Assembly (NCBI RefSeq): GCF_001952855.1 | Contig: NZ_LPNO01000013.1 | Location: 182,969-246,968, forward strand | Origin: Pseudomonas sp. ATCC PTA-122608 | GTDB taxonomy: Bacteria; Pseudomonadota; Gammaproteobacteria; Pseudomonadales; Pseudomonadaceae | Length of the DNA stretch: 64,000 bases | Direction: 5' to 3' | Shown: positions 44,953 through 54,859 of the stretch, piece by piece | How positions within the stretch are numbered: position 1 is the stretch's first letter | How the letters are laid out: each line of letters starts with the position of its first letter | The notes under the pieces: generated by a model | Seen by the model: only the letters and a program-made list of their open reading frames with translations | What the model was told of the DNA's origin: nothing | Database searches by the model: none | Made by a program: the position numbers and the translations under genes

Positions 44953-45954
44953 ATGTTGAACCGTATCGGTCATGTGTTTCTGTCCGCCGTGCTGTTAGCC
45001 AGCGTGGCCATGGGCAATGCCCAGGCCGCCGACAAGGCGATCAATTTCGGCATTATGTCCACCGAGTCTTCGCAGAACCTCAAGAGCATCTGGCAGCCAT
45101 TTTTGGATGACATGCACAAGAAGACCGGCCTCACCATCAACGCCACCTTCGCCTCCGACTACGCCGGCCTGATCCAGGGCATGCGCTTCAACAAGGTCGA
45201 CGTGGCCTGGCTGGGCAACAAGGCCGCGATGGAAGCGGTAGACCGTTCCAACGGCGAAATCTTCGCCCAGACCGCCGCGGCCAACGGGGCTGCCGGTTAC
45301 TGGAGCGTGCTGATCGTGCGCAAGGACAGCCCGATCAACAACGTTGAAGACATGCTCAAGAACGCCAAGAACCTGACCTTCGGCAACGGTGACCCGAACT
45401 CCACCTCGGGCTACCTGGTGCCCGGCTACTACGTGTTCGCCAAGAACCACGTCGACGCCGCCACCGCCTTTAAGCGCACCCTCAACTCCAGCCATGAAGT
45501 CAACGCACTGAGCGTGGCCAAAGGGCAGTTGGACGTCGCGACCTTCAACACCGAAAGCTGGGACCGCCTGGAAGTCACCCAGCCAGACAAGGCCGCGATG
45601 CTCAAGGTGATCTGGAAGTCGCCGCTGATCCCGGCCGACCCGATGGTGTGGAGCAAGGCCCTGAGCGACAGCGAGAAGACCAAGATCCGCGACTTCTTCG
45701 CCAACTACGGTGACACCGACGAAGAGAAGGCCGTGTTGAAGAACATGCAACTGGGCAAGTTCCTCAAGTCCAGCGACGACCAACTGTTGCCGATCCGCCA
45801 ACTGGAGCTGTTCAAGCAGCGCACCACCATCAGCGCCGACGACAAGCTGGAAGCCGCCGACAAGACCAAGAAGCTCGCGGATATCGACGCCGACCTCGCC
45901 AAGTTGCAACAACGCATCACCGAACTGGACAAGACGACTGCCGCCAACGGCTAA
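44953..45954 (+). CDS. phnD: Phosphonate-binding periplasmic protein PhnD
   Basis: 333 aa with signal peptide (LSAVLLASVAMGNAQA, cleavage near residue 25) and a type-II periplasmic binding fold (NFGIMSTESSQNLKS ... FGNGDPNSTSGYLVPG). It captures phosphonates such as 2-aminoethylphosphonate for PhnCE. The C-terminal 40 residues are a charged helix. Confidence 0.96.
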   Translation: MLNRIGHVFLSAVLLASVAMGNAQAADKAINFGIMSTESSQNLKSIWQPFLDDMHKKTGLTINATFASDYAGLIQGMRFNKVDVAWLGNKAAMEAVDRSNGEIFAQTAAANGAAGYWSVLIVRKDSPINNVEDMLKNAKNLTFGNGDPNSTSGYLVPGYYVFAKNHVDAATAFKRTLNSSHEVNALSVAKGQLDVATFNTESWDRLEVTQPDKAAMLKVIWKSPLIPADPMVWSKALSDSEKTKIRDFFANYGDTDEEKAVLKNMQLGKFLKSSDDQLLPIRQLELFKQRTTISADDKLEAADKTKKLADIDADLAKLQQRITELDKTTAANG

Positions 45955-45964
45955 CCCACCCCAC

Positions 45965-46065
45965 TGCAGGAGCGAGCTTGCTCGCGAAAAACGTCAGGGC
46001 ACCGCGCTCATTCAGGGTGCCCGCGTCATCGTTAACGACCTTCGCGAGCAAGCTCGCTCCTACAG
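45965..46065. repeat. REP pair inside the phn operon
   Basis: GCAGGAGCGAGCTTGCTCGC and GCGAGCAAGCTCGCTCCTAC form an inverted pair between phnD and phnE. It may protect the phnCD portion of the message and set differential expression, as intra-operon REPs do elsewhere. Confidence 0.88.
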
Positions 46066-46085
46066 TAAGTCATTGAGAGGGATTC

Positions 46086-46868
46086 ATGACCACTCTGCAC
46101 GCTGAAGCCGTAGGCAAACGCACCTGGCCGCAATACCTGGGCTGGGGCCTGTTCCTGATCCTGCTGGCCTGGGCCTGGCACGGCGCCGAGATGAACCCGC
46201 TGGCGCTGTACCGCGATTCCGGAAACATGGCGACCTTCGCCGCCGACTTCTTCCCACCGGACTTCCACGAATGGCGCTCCTACCTCAAGGAGATGATCGT
46301 CACCGTGCAAATCGCCCTCTGGGGCACGGTACTGGCGATTGTCTGCTCGGTACCGCTGGGCATCCTGTGCGCCGACAACATCACGCCGTGGTGGATCCAC
46401 CAGCCACTGCGCCGGGTGATGGATGCGTTCCGTTCGATCAACGAAATGGTGTTCGCCATGTTGTTCGTGGTCGCGGTGGGCCTCGGTCCTTTCGCGGGTG
46501 TCCTGGCCTTGTGGATCAGCACCACCGGCGTCCTCGCCAAGCTGTTTGCCGAAGCCGTCGAAGCCATCGACCCGGGCCCCGTTGAAGGTGTGCGAGCTAC
46601 CGGCGCGAGTGCCTTGCAGGAAGTGATCTACGGCGTGATCCCGCAAGTGATGCCGCTGTGGGTGTCCTACGCGCTCTACCGCTTCGAAGCCAACGTGCGC
46701 TCGGCGACAGTGGTGGGGATGGTCGGTGCCGGCGGAATCGGCGTGATCCTCTGGGAGAACATCCGCGCCTTCCAGTTCGTGCAGACCTGCGCGGTGCTGC
46801 TGGTGATCATCGTGGTGGTGAGCTGTATCGACGTGTTGTCCCAACGCCTGCGCAAGCAGTTCATCTGA
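46086..46868 (+). CDS. phnE: Phosphonate ABC transporter permease PhnE
   Basis: 260 aa, six predicted transmembrane helices, and the permease EAA loop ([31 protein letters not shown], read across ~158-188). The permease partner of PhnC and PhnD. A terminator-like hairpin follows the stop at once. Confidence 0.95.
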   Translation: MTTLHAEAVGKRTWPQYLGWGLFLILLAWAWHGAEMNPLALYRDSGNMATFAADFFPPDFHEWRSYLKEMIVTVQIALWGTVLAIVCSVPLGILCADNITPWWIHQPLRRVMDAFRSINEMVFAMLFVVAVGLGPFAGVLALWISTTGVLAKLFAEAVEAIDPGPVEGVRATGASALQEVIYGVIPQVMPLWVSYALYRFEANVRSATVVGMVGAGGIGVILWENIRAFQFVQTCAVLLVIIVVVSCIDVLSQRLRKQFI

Positions 46869-46878
46869 CGTCGGAGGG

Positions 46879-46900
46879 GTGCCCCAGGGCGCTTTTTTTT
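46879..46900 (+). terminator. Intrinsic terminator between phnE and phnF
   Basis: A short G+C stem (GTGCC 46879-46883 with GGCGC 46888-46892, one G-U pair) is followed by eight T residues (46893-46900). The T-run ends four bases before the phnF ATG. It would limit read-through from the transport genes into the regulator and lyase genes. Confidence 0.65.
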
Positions 46901-46904
46901 AAGC

Positions 46905-47609
46905 ATGCAGTTGTCTAGACAAGATGAGCCGGTGTACCGCGAACTCGCCGACATCCTGCGCCGCGAACTGAGCAGCTACCAGGCCGGTGAATTTCTGCCG
47001 GGCGAGGTGCAGTTGGCTGAACGCTTTGGTGTCAACCGCCACACCCTGCGACGCGCCATCGATGAGCTGGTGTTCGAAGGCAGCCTGTTGCGCCGCCAGG
47101 GCAAGGGTACCCAAGTGCTGGACCGCCCGCTGATTTACCCGATGGGCGCCGAGACTTCCTACAGCCAGTCGTTGTCGGCCCAAGGCGTGGGCGTGGAAGC
47201 GATGTTGCTCAAGCGCCGCTACTGCCTCGCGAGCCGCGAAGAGGCGCAGCAACTGGGCATCGCCGAGATGGCGCCGATGATCGAGCTGCAAACCCTGCGC
47301 AAGCTCGACCACCAGCCGGTCAGCCTGATTCGTCACCGCTACTGCGCCAGCCATGCGCCGCTACTGGCGGACTACAACGGCGGCTCCTTGCGCCACTACC
47401 TGCGTGAACGCGACATGCCGTTGACCCGCACCCAAAGCCTGATCGGCGCACGTTTGCCCAACCGTGACGAAGCCGCGCTGCTGATGATGCCCCGGCACTT
47501 GCCGGCGCTGACCGTATTCACTCTTTCCCGCGATCGCGACGGCCGCCCGGTGGAGCTGGCGCAGTCCACCAGCCGCTCGGATCGCTTCCAGTACCAAGTG
47601 GTGACCTGA
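46905..47609 (+). CDS. phnF: GntR/HutC-family regulator PhnF
   Basis: 234 aa: winged helix-turn-helix (~10-75, LPGEVQLAERFGVNRHTLRRAIDELV) and a UTRA effector domain (~95-232). Regulator of phosphonate genes. No ribosome-binding site is visible because a T8 run sits directly before the ATG, so translation is probably weak or uses another mechanism. The TGA overlaps or abuts the phnG start. Confidence 0.93.
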   Translation: MQLSRQDEPVYRELADILRRELSSYQAGEFLPGEVQLAERFGVNRHTLRRAIDELVFEGSLLRRQGKGTQVLDRPLIYPMGAETSYSQSLSAQGVGVEAMLLKRRYCLASREEAQQLGIAEMAPMIELQTLRKLDHQPVSLIRHRYCASHAPLLADYNGGSLRHYLRERDMPLTRTQSLIGARLPNRDEAALLMMPRHLPALTVFTLSRDRDGRPVELAQSTSRSDRFQYQVVT

Positions 47610-47620
47610 TGGAGACCTCG

Positions 47621-48058
47621 ATGAACCTGTCCCCGCGTCAACACTGGATCGGCGTGCTCGCCCGCGCCTTTCGCAGTGAATTGCTGCCCCATGAAGACGC
47701 CCTGCGCGACGTGGATTACCAACTGATCCGCGCCCCGGAAATCGGCATGACCTTGGTACGCGGCCGCATGGGCGGCAACGGCGCGCCGTTCAACGTTGGT
47801 GAAATGAGCGTGACCCGCTGCGTGGTGCGCCTGGCTGACGGGCGCACCGGCTACAGCTACCTGGCCGGGCGCGACAAGGTCCATGCCGAACTGGCGGCCC
47901 TGGCGGATGCGCATTTGCAGGGGGCACACCCGAGCCCCTGGATCAGCGATCTGATCGGCTCACTGGCCAACGCCCAGGCCGAGCGCCGGGCGCAAAAAGA
48001 GGCCGACACCGCCGCCACCAAGGTCGAGTTCTTCACCCTGGTTCGAGGAGAAAACTAA
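47621..48058 (+). CDS. phnG: C-P lyase core subunit PhnG
   Basis: 145 aa from ATG at 47621, which has GGAG at six bases; an upstream ATG (47609) overlaps the phnF stop but lacks a site. RQHWIGVLARA and FNVGEMSVTRCVVRL are PhnG hallmarks. With PhnHIJ it forms the core complex that couples ribose and phosphonate to give the nucleotide intermediate. Confidence 0.94.
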   Translation: MNLSPRQHWIGVLARAFRSELLPHEDALRDVDYQLIRAPEIGMTLVRGRMGGNGAPFNVGEMSVTRCVVRLADGRTGYSYLAGRDKVHAELAALADAHLQGAHPSPWISDLIGSLANAQAERRAQKEADTAATKVEFFTLVRGEN

Positions 48059-48648
48059 TGAATGCCCAACTCTTGCAACCGGCCTTTGTAGACCCGGTGC
48101 TGGATGCCCAGCGCGGTTTTCGCGGCGCCCTCAAGGCCCTCGCCGAGCCTGGTCTGATCCAGTCCTTGCCCGCCGCCCCAAGCCTTGAAGGCCTGGCGCC
48201 GGCCACCTACGCGCTGTGCCTGGCGTTGTTGGACATGGACACGCCGCTGTGGCTCGCACCGTGCTTCGGCACACCGCTGATTCGCGCCAACCTGGCGTTC
48301 CACTGCGGCTGCCCGCTGACCGCCAACCGGGAAGAGGCCGCGTTCGCCTTGCTCGGTGAACAGGACTTGCTCGACCTCAGCGGCTTCGACCACGGCAACG
48401 ACCGTTACCCCGATCAGTCTTGCACCTTGCTGGTCCAGTTGACCGACCTGGAAGCCGGTCGCGCCTTGAACTGGCGCGGTCCGGGGATCAAGACCCAGCG
48501 TCAGGTGAACCTGCCGGTGCCTCAAGCATTCTGGCTCGAACGTCAACGCCGCGAGACGTTTCCCCGTGGCCTGGACGTGTTGTTCGCCGCCGGCCATCAC
48601 CTGATCGGCCTGCCACGCAGCACCCGAATTGCACAGGAGCATGCCTGA
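48058..48648 (+). CDS. phnH: C-P lyase core subunit PhnH
   Basis: 196 aa, overlapping the phnG stop (TAATG). FVDPVLDAQRGFRGALKALAEPG is the conserved opening, and RGPGIK and GLDVLFAAGHHLIGLPRSTRI close the PLP-transferase-like fold. Subunit of the PhnG2H2I2J2 core. The TGA overlaps the phnI ATG. Confidence 0.95.
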   Translation: MNAQLLQPAFVDPVLDAQRGFRGALKALAEPGLIQSLPAAPSLEGLAPATYALCLALLDMDTPLWLAPCFGTPLIRANLAFHCGCPLTANREEAAFALLGEQDLLDLSGFDHGNDRYPDQSCTLLVQLTDLEAGRALNWRGPGIKTQRQVNLPVPQAFWLERQRRETFPRGLDVLFAAGHHLIGLPRSTRIAQEHA

Positions 48649-49724
48649 TGTACGTAGCCGTCAAGGGTGGCGAACAGGCCATCGACAATGCCCACCGCAT
48701 GCTGGCGAAAAAACGCCGGGGCGATACCTCCATTCCGGAACTGAGCGTGGAGCAGATCCGCGAGCAATTGCCGCTGGCGGTCGCCCGGGTGATGAGCGAA
48801 GGCTCGCTGTACGACACGGAGCTGGCCGCGCTGGCGATCAAGCAGGCGGCGGGGGATCTGGTGGAAGCGATCTTCCTGTTGCGGGCTTACCGCACCACGT
48901 TGCCGCGCTTCAGCCCGAGCCTGCCGATCGATACCGCGCAGATGTCACTGAGCCGGCGGTTGTCGGCCACCTTCAAAGACGTGCCAGGCGGGCAACTGCT
49001 GGGCCCGACCTTCGATTACACCCACCGTCTGTTGGACTTCGCGCTGCTGGCCGAAGGTGAATACCCAGGCCCGCAAACCACACCGGACGCCACGCTTGAA
49101 CCGTGCCCGAGGGTTCTCGGCTTGCTGGCCAAGGAAGGCCTGATCAAGAACGAATCCGACGACACCGGCAGCGTCGCCGACATCACCCGCGACCCGCTGG
49201 AATACCCTGCCAACCGCGCCCAGCGCCTGCAAGCCCTGGCCCGTGGCGATGAAGGTTTCCTGCTGGCGCTGGGTTACTCGACCCAACGTGGTTACGGCCG
49301 CAATCACCCGTTTGCCGGTGAGATTCGCATCGGTGACGTCGAGGTGTGGATCGACCCGGAAGAGCTGGGTTTCCCGATCTGCCTGGGCAGTATCGAAGTC
49401 ACCGAGTGCGAGATGGTCAACCAGTTCGTCGGCTCGGCCACCGAGCTGGCGCAGTTCACCCGGGGCTACGGTCTGGCCTTTGGGCATGCCGAGCGCAAGG
49501 CCATGGGCATGGCGCTGGTGGACCGCTCGTTGCGCGCCAACGAGTTCAACGAAGAGATCGTCTCGCCCGCGCAGCAGGAAGAATTCGTGCTGTCCCACTG
49601 CGACAACGTCGAGGCGGCGGGCTTCGTTTCCCACCTCAAATTGCCTCACTACGTGGACTTCCAGTCCGAGCTGGAACTGATCCGCAAACTGCGCCAACCG
49701 GCCGAGGGCACGCGCCATGAATGA
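48648..49724 (+). CDS. phnI: C-P lyase core subunit PhnI
   Basis: 358 aa from ATG at 48648 (MYVAVKGGEQAIDNAHRMLA), the family start; the open frame extends upstream but within phnH. PhnI has nucleosidase activity and starts the pathway by exchanging adenine of ATP for phosphonate. The 3' end overlaps phnJ by 8 bp. Confidence 0.96.
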   Translation: MYVAVKGGEQAIDNAHRMLAKKRRGDTSIPELSVEQIREQLPLAVARVMSEGSLYDTELAALAIKQAAGDLVEAIFLLRAYRTTLPRFSPSLPIDTAQMSLSRRLSATFKDVPGGQLLGPTFDYTHRLLDFALLAEGEYPGPQTTPDATLEPCPRVLGLLAKEGLIKNESDDTGSVADITRDPLEYPANRAQRLQALARGDEGFLLALGYSTQRGYGRNHPFAGEIRIGDVEVWIDPEELGFPICLGSIEVTECEMVNQFVGSATELAQFTRGYGLAFGHAERKAMGMALVDRSLRANEFNEEIVSPAQQEEFVLSHCDNVEAAGFVSHLKLPHYVDFQSELELIRKLRQPAEGTRHE

Positions 49725-50583
49725 CCTGACCCAAACACCTGCGCGTGACCCGGCGTACAACTTCGCCTACCTCGACGAGCAGACCAAACGCATGATCCGC
49801 CGCGCCTTGCTCAAGGCCGTGGCGATCCCCGGTTACCAGGTGCCGTTTGGTGGCCGTGAGATGCCGCTGCCTTACGGTTGGGGCACCGGCGGCATGCAAC
49901 TGACCGCCGCGATTCTGGGAGCTGACGACGTGCTCAAGGTCATTGACCAGGGCGCCGACGACACCACCAACGCCGTGTCGATCCGCCGCTTTTTCGCGCG
50001 CACCGCCGGCGTCGCCACCACCGAAAGCACCCCGGACGCCACGGTGATCCAGACCCGTCACCGCATCCCGGAAACCCCGTTGCACGCCGACCAGATCATG
50101 GTCTACCAGGTGCCGATCCCCGAGCCGCTGCGCTTTATCGAACCGTCGGAAACCGAGACCCGCACCATGCACGCCCTCAATGATTATGGGGTGATGCACG
50201 TCAAACTCTACGAGGACATCGCGACCTTCGGCCATATCGCCACCAGCTATGCCTACCCGGTGATGGTGGATGAACGCTACGTGATGGACCCGTCGCCGAT
50301 CCCGAAATTCGACAACCCCAAACTCGACATGAGCCCGGCGCTGATGCTGTTCGGTGCCGGTCGCGAAAAGCGCTTGTACGCGGTGCCGCCGTACACCCAG
50401 GTCACCAGCCTGGACTTTGAAGACCATCCGTTCGAAGTGCAGAAGTGGGAACACAACTGCGCGATCTGCGGCAGCCATGAATCGTTCCTCGATGAGCTGA
50501 TTCTCGACGACGCCGGCACCCAGAGTTTTGTGTGTTCCGACACCTGGTACTGCGCCCAACGGGTGAAGGAGAACAACCAGTGA
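49717..50583 (+). CDS. phnJ: C-P lyase radical SAM enzyme PhnJ
   Basis: 288 aa. The Fe-S ligands lie near the C-terminus: Cys248, Cys251, Cys273 (CX2CX21C) with a further Cys279, the pattern of PhnJ, which cleaves the carbon-phosphorus bond by radical chemistry. YNFAYLDEQTKRMIRRALLKAVAIPGYQVPFGGREMP at the start is highly conserved (only part is quoted here: RRALLKAVAIPGYQVPFGGR). Confidence 0.97.
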   Translation: MNDLTQTPARDPAYNFAYLDEQTKRMIRRALLKAVAIPGYQVPFGGREMPLPYGWGTGGMQLTAAILGADDVLKVIDQGADDTTNAVSIRRFFARTAGVATTESTPDATVIQTRHRIPETPLHADQIMVYQVPIPEPLRFIEPSETETRTMHALNDYGVMHVKLYEDIATFGHIATSYAYPVMVDERYVMDPSPIPKFDNPKLDMSPALMLFGAGREKRLYAVPPYTQVTSLDFEDHPFEVQKWEHNCAICGSHESFLDELILDDAGTQSFVCSDTWYCAQRVKENNQ

Positions 50584-51353
50584 GCCAGCCTCTTTTGCAA
50601 GTGCGTGACCTGTCGTTGTTATACGGCGAAGAGAAGGGCTGCCAGGACGTCAGCTTCGATTTGTACCCCGGCGAAGTGCTGGGGATTGTCGGCGAATCCG
50701 GCTCGGGTAAGTCCACCTTGCTCTCGTTGCTCAGCGGGCGCTTGCCGCCGCAGGCCGGCAACATCGGCTATCGCGGCAAGGACGGCGAGTGGCTGGATTT
50801 GTACAGCGCCAGCGAAGCCGAGCGCCGCACCTTGCTGCGCACCGAGTGGGGCTTTGTCGAGCAAAACCCACGGGACGGTTTGCGCATGGGTGTGTCGGCC
50901 GGCGCCAACATTGGCGAGCGCTTGATGGCTCAAGGCGTGCGCAACTATGAGCAACTGCGCGGCGCCGGCCTCGACTGGCTCGGTCAGGTGGAAATCGACC
51001 CGCAGCGCATCGACGACTTGCCCCGTACCTTCTCCGGCGGCATGCAACAGCGCCTGCAAATCGCCCGCAACCTGGTCTCCAGCCCGCGCCTTGTGTTTAT
51101 GGACGAACCCACTGGCGGCCTGGATGTATCGGTACAAGCCCGCTTGCTCGACCTGCTGCGCGGCCTCGTTCGCGAGCTGGATCTGGCGGTGGTGATCGTG
51201 ACCCATGACCTCGCCGTGGCGCGCCTGCTGGCGGACCGCCTGATGGTGATGCGCCGTTCCCGTGTGGTGGAAACCGGGCTGACGGACCAGATCCTCGACG
51301 ATCCACAGCACCCTTACTCTCAACTGCTGGTGTCTTCGGTATTGCAGCCATGA
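50580..51353 (+). CDS. phnK: C-P lyase ABC-type ATPase PhnK
   Basis: 257 aa from GTG at 50580 (four-base overlap with phnJ). Walker [10 protein letters not shown], signature FSGGMQQR, Walker [13 protein letters not shown]. PhnK docks on PhnJ of the core complex rather than acting in transport. Confidence 0.95.
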   Translation: MSQPLLQVRDLSLLYGEEKGCQDVSFDLYPGEVLGIVGESGSGKSTLLSLLSGRLPPQAGNIGYRGKDGEWLDLYSASEAERRTLLRTEWGFVEQNPRDGLRMGVSAGANIGERLMAQGVRNYEQLRGAGLDWLGQVEIDPQRIDDLPRTFSGGMQQRLQIARNLVSSPRLVFMDEPTGGLDVSVQARLLDLLRGLVRELDLAVVIVTHDLAVARLLADRLMVMRRSRVVETGLTDQILDDPQHPYSQLLVSSVLQP

Positions 51354-52072
51354 TGAATGCCTTGATCGAGGTCCGTGACCTCTCGAAAACCTTCACCTTG
51401 CACCAGCAGAACGGCGTGGTGCTGAACGTGCTGCGCGGGGTGGAATTCAGTGTGAAAGGCGGTGAGTGCCTGGTGCTGCACGGCCAGTCCGGCGCCGGTA
51501 AAAGCACGCTGCTGCGCACCTTGTACGGTAACTATCTACCGGCGGGCGGCAGCATTCGTGTGCGGCATGCCGGTGAGTGGCTGGAACTGGTAGGCGCCGA
51601 GCCTCGGGACATTCTGCAAGTACGCCAGCAGACCCTGGGCTACGTCAGCCAGTTTCTGCGGGTGATTCCGCGCGTGGCGTGCCTGGATGTGGTGATGGAG
51701 CCGGCCCTGGCCCGTGGCTGGTCGAAGGCCAATGCACAGTCGCGTGCCGAACATCTGCTGACCCGCCTGAACATTCCCCAGCGCCTTTGGCAATTGGCAC
51801 CCGGCACGTTCTCCGGTGGCGAGCAGCAGCGGGTCAACATCGCCCGCGGCTTCATGGTGGATTGGCCGGTGATGCTGCTGGACGAACCCACCGCGTCCCT
51901 CGACGACAGCAACCGTCAGGTCGTGCTGGAGCTGATGAACGAAGCCAAGGCTGCCGGTGCCGCACTGATCGGCATCTTCCACGACCGCGCCGCCCGTGAA
52001 GCGGTTGCCGACCGCCATTTCGACATGACCCCCGCGCCTGTTGCCCAAGAGGAATACGCCCATGCCCGCTGA
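51350..52072 (+). CDS. phnL: C-P lyase ABC-type ATPase PhnL
   Basis: 240 aa: Walker [10 protein letters not shown], signature FSGGEQQR, Walker [13 protein letters not shown]. Start ATG at 51350 overlaps the phnK stop. Companion of PhnK in the lyase complex. The 3' end overlaps phnM by 11 bp. Confidence 0.95.
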   Translation: MMNALIEVRDLSKTFTLHQQNGVVLNVLRGVEFSVKGGECLVLHGQSGAGKSTLLRTLYGNYLPAGGSIRVRHAGEWLELVGAEPRDILQVRQQTLGYVSQFLRVIPRVACLDVVMEPALARGWSKANAQSRAEHLLTRLNIPQRLWQLAPGTFSGGEQQRVNIARGFMVDWPVMLLDEPTASLDDSNRQVVLELMNEAKAAGAALIGIFHDRAAREAVADRHFDMTPAPVAQEEYAHAR

Positions 52073-53210
52073 ACAGATCCTCAGCAATGCCCAGCTGGTG
52101 ATGACTGACCGTGTGTTCCTTGGCAGCGTGATGCTGCGCGACGGGCTGATCGTCGACATCGCCGAAGGCCGCAGCCAACTGCCCCAAGCCCAGGACCTGG
52201 ACGGTGACTTCCTGCTGCCGGGCCTGGTGGAATTGCACACCGACAACCTGGAAAAACACATGACCCCGCGCCCCGGCGTGGACTGGCCGTCGACACCGGC
52301 GGTGCTCAGCCACGACGCGCAGATCATCGCGGCCGGCATCACCACGGTGTTCGACGCGGTGTCCATCGGCGATGTGAACCCCAAGGGCAACCGCATGCAG
52401 AGGCTACCAGCGATGCTCAACGCCATCGCCTCGGCAGAAAGCGCCGGCCTGACCCGCGCCGAACACCGCCTGCACCTGCGCTGCGAACTGTGCCACCCCG
52501 ACACTTTGAGCGTATTCCGCGACCTGGTGGAAAACCCGCTGGTGCGCCTGGTGTCGGTGATGGACCACTCGCCGGGCCAGCGCCAGTTCGTGCTCGAATC
52601 AAAGTACCGTGAGTACTACATGGGCAAGTACCACCTGAACGACGAGACCATGGACGCGTTCATCAAGCTGCAAATGGCCAACTCGAAGGAATACAGCGAC
52701 CGCTACCGCGCCGCTATCGTCGAGCATTGCCTGGAACGCGGGCTGTCGGTGGCCAGCCATGACGATGCGACGTTGGCGCATGTCGAGGAGTCGGCGCGCT
52801 ATGGCATGACCATCGCTGAATTCCCCACCACCCTGGAAGCGGCGCGTGGCTGCCAGCAACTGAACATGAAAGTTCTGATGGGTGCGCCGAACGTGGTGCG
52901 TGGCGGGTCCCACTCGGGTAATGTGGCCGCCGCCGGCCTGGCTGCTGAAGGATTGCTGGATATACTTTCCAGTGACTACTACCCGGCCAGCCTGTTGCAG
53001 GCGGCGTTCGTGCTGGCCGATCAACAGGACGGCGGCGACCTTTCCCGGGCGGTCAAGATGATCAGCCTGGCGCCCGCACAAGCGGCGGGCCTGAGGGATC
53101 GCGGCGAAATCGCCGTGGGCCTGAGGGCCGACCTGGTGCAAGCCAAAAAAAGCCGCGACGGACTGCCAGTGGTCCAACAAGTCTGGCGACAAGCGAAGAG
53201 GGTGTTTTGA
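52062..53210 (+). CDS. phnM: RPnTP diphosphohydrolase PhnM
   Basis: 382 aa from ATG at 52062 with AAGAGGAA seven bases upstream. Amidohydrolase fold; metal-site elements [29 protein letters not shown] and LSSDYYP. It releases pyrophosphate from ribosyl triphosphate phosphonate. phnN starts at its stop. Confidence 0.95.
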   Translation: MPAEQILSNAQLVMTDRVFLGSVMLRDGLIVDIAEGRSQLPQAQDLDGDFLLPGLVELHTDNLEKHMTPRPGVDWPSTPAVLSHDAQIIAAGITTVFDAVSIGDVNPKGNRMQRLPAMLNAIASAESAGLTRAEHRLHLRCELCHPDTLSVFRDLVENPLVRLVSVMDHSPGQRQFVLESKYREYYMGKYHLNDETMDAFIKLQMANSKEYSDRYRAAIVEHCLERGLSVASHDDATLAHVEESARYGMTIAEFPTTLEAARGCQQLNMKVLMGAPNVVRGGSHSGNVAAAGLAAEGLLDILSSDYYPASLLQAAFVLADQQDGGDLSRAVKMISLAPAQAAGLRDRGEIAVGLRADLVQAKKSRDGLPVVQQVWRQAKRVF

Positions 53211-53773
53211 TGGCAGGCAGGTTGATCTATCTCATCGGACCATCGGGTTCGGGCAAGGACAGCCTGCTGGATGCCGCACGCCCGCGTTTGGCCGAGCGTG
53301 GCTGCCGCATTGTGCGACGGGTCATCACCCGCTCGGCGGAAGCGGTGGGCGAAGCGGCGCAGGGTGTGAGCCCGGCGCAGTTTGCCGCCATGGAGGCCGA
53401 GGGCGCCTTTGCCCTCAGTTGGCACGCCAACGGCCTGTCCTACGGCATCCCCCGGGAAATCGATGGGTGGCTGGCGGCGGGAGATGATGTGCTGGTCAAC
53501 GGTTCTCGCGGTCACCTGGCGCAAACCCGGTTGCGTTATCCGAACCTGCTGGTGGTGTTGCTGACGGTGGATCAAGGCGTTTTGCGCCAGCGTTTGCTGG
53601 CACGGGGCCGCGAATCCCTGGCGGAGATTGATCTGCGGCTCGCACGCAATGCGCGATTCGCCGAAGGTTTGAGCGCTGCTCCAGATGTGTTCCTGCTCGA
53701 TAATTCCGGCCAACTGGAACACACGGTCGAGCGTCTGCTGGGCTGCCTCGACGGGCAACCAGCATGCGCCTGA
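53210..53773 (+). CDS. phnN: Ribose 1,5-bisphosphokinase PhnN
   Basis: 187 aa from ATG at 53210, sharing one base with the phnM TGA. P-loop GPSGSGKDS (residues ~9-17), a guanylate-kinase-like fold (VRRVITRSAE, ALSWHANGLSYGIP). It makes PRPP from the C-P lyase product, closing the pathway. 10-bp overlap with phnP. Confidence 0.94.
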   Translation: MAGRLIYLIGPSGSGKDSLLDAARPRLAERGCRIVRRVITRSAEAVGEAAQGVSPAQFAAMEAEGAFALSWHANGLSYGIPREIDGWLAAGDDVLVNGSRGHLAQTRLRYPNLLVVLLTVDQGVLRQRLLARGRESLAEIDLRLARNARFAEGLSAAPDVFLLDNSGQLEHTVERLLGCLDGQPACA

Positions 53774-54513
53774 CCCTGCTGGGCACCGGCGACGCGCGGC
53801 AAGTCCCGGTGTATGGCTGTGAGTGCGCGGCCTGTGATTTGGCCCGCCGCGACGAGAGCCTGCGGCGTCGCCCATGCAGTGCGCTGATCGAGTGCGGCGA
53901 CCAGCGCTGGTTGATCGACAGCGGGTTGCCCGACCTCACCGAACGCTTCCCGCCGCGCAGTTTCAACGGGATTATCCAGACCCACTACCACGCCGATCAC
54001 GCCCAAGGCCTGCTGCACTTGCGGTGGGGGCAAGGGCTGGTGATTCCAGTGCATGGGCCGGTGGATCCGGAAGGGTTGTCCGACCTGTACAAGCACCCCG
54101 GCATCCTCGATTTCAGCCAACCATTTGCCGAGTTTGAAACCCGCCGGCTGGGTGAGCTGAGCGTCACTGCATTGCCGTTGGTGCATTCCAAACCCACCTT
54201 GGGTTATCTGCTGGAAGGAGAAGGGCGGCGCATCGCCTACCTCACCGACACCGTCGGCCTGCCACCCGCTACTCGCGACTGGCTGCAACGCGAACCGTTG
54301 GACGTGCTGGTGCTCGACTGCTCCATGCCGCCGCAACCGCAGGCACCGCGTAATCACAATGACCTGACGCTGGCGTTGCAGTGTATTGATGAGGTCGGCG
54401 CGCAGTTGGGTGTGCTCACTCATGTGGGGCATACGCTGGATGCGTGGTTGTTGCAGCATCGGCGGGAGTTGCCGCGCCATGTGACGGTAGGGTGGGACGG
54501 GCGTGTGCTTTAG
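53764..54513 (+). CDS. phnP: Cyclic phosphodiesterase PhnP
   Basis: 249 aa metallo-beta-lactamase-fold enzyme. HYHADH is the metal-binding motif, and the N-terminal CECAACDLARR cysteines fit the structural zinc of PhnP. It opens 5-phosphoribosyl 1,2-cyclic phosphate. Last gene of the operon; phnO is absent. Confidence 0.94.
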   Translation: MRLTLLGTGDARQVPVYGCECAACDLARRDESLRRRPCSALIECGDQRWLIDSGLPDLTERFPPRSFNGIIQTHYHADHAQGLLHLRWGQGLVIPVHGPVDPEGLSDLYKHPGILDFSQPFAEFETRRLGELSVTALPLVHSKPTLGYLLEGEGRRIAYLTDTVGLPPATRDWLQREPLDVLVLDCSMPPQPQAPRNHNDLTLALQCIDEVGAQLGVLTHVGHTLDAWLLQHRRELPRHVTVGWDGRVL

Positions 54514-54859
54514 CGTGGGAAGTTATGTCAAGCGGTGAAGTCCTGGTCACAGGGGCATTTGGATAAAAAGTTTGAAGGGATGTGTCTTTGTTAATACCGA
54601 TTTGGCGTATTCAAATGGGCGCCACTTTGTAGGTATTTAATTTTTTACTGATAAACCAATGTGGTTCTTGCAGTGCACGTGTGTGTTGAATTGTTTAAAT
54701 TGCAAGTAATTTATTGAATGTATTAATGGGTGTTTCACCGCGTTAAAGTGTTTCAGTGAGAACCAAATAAGCGCTGTCCCGAGCTTTTTACGCATGAGAA
54801 TTTAATAGCTGATGCCGATTGTTCCGGCTCGTTTATTAATTAGAAGAGTGCTCTGTCTC
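54514..54859. other. AT-rich intergenic stretch, no gene seen
   Basis: 346 bp between phnP and the protease gene, distinctly AT-rich with long T/A runs (for example around 54630-54730) against a GC-rich background. No RNA gene or clear terminator is recognised. It probably holds the promoter of the protease gene and may mark a junction of acquired DNA. Confidence 0.5.
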
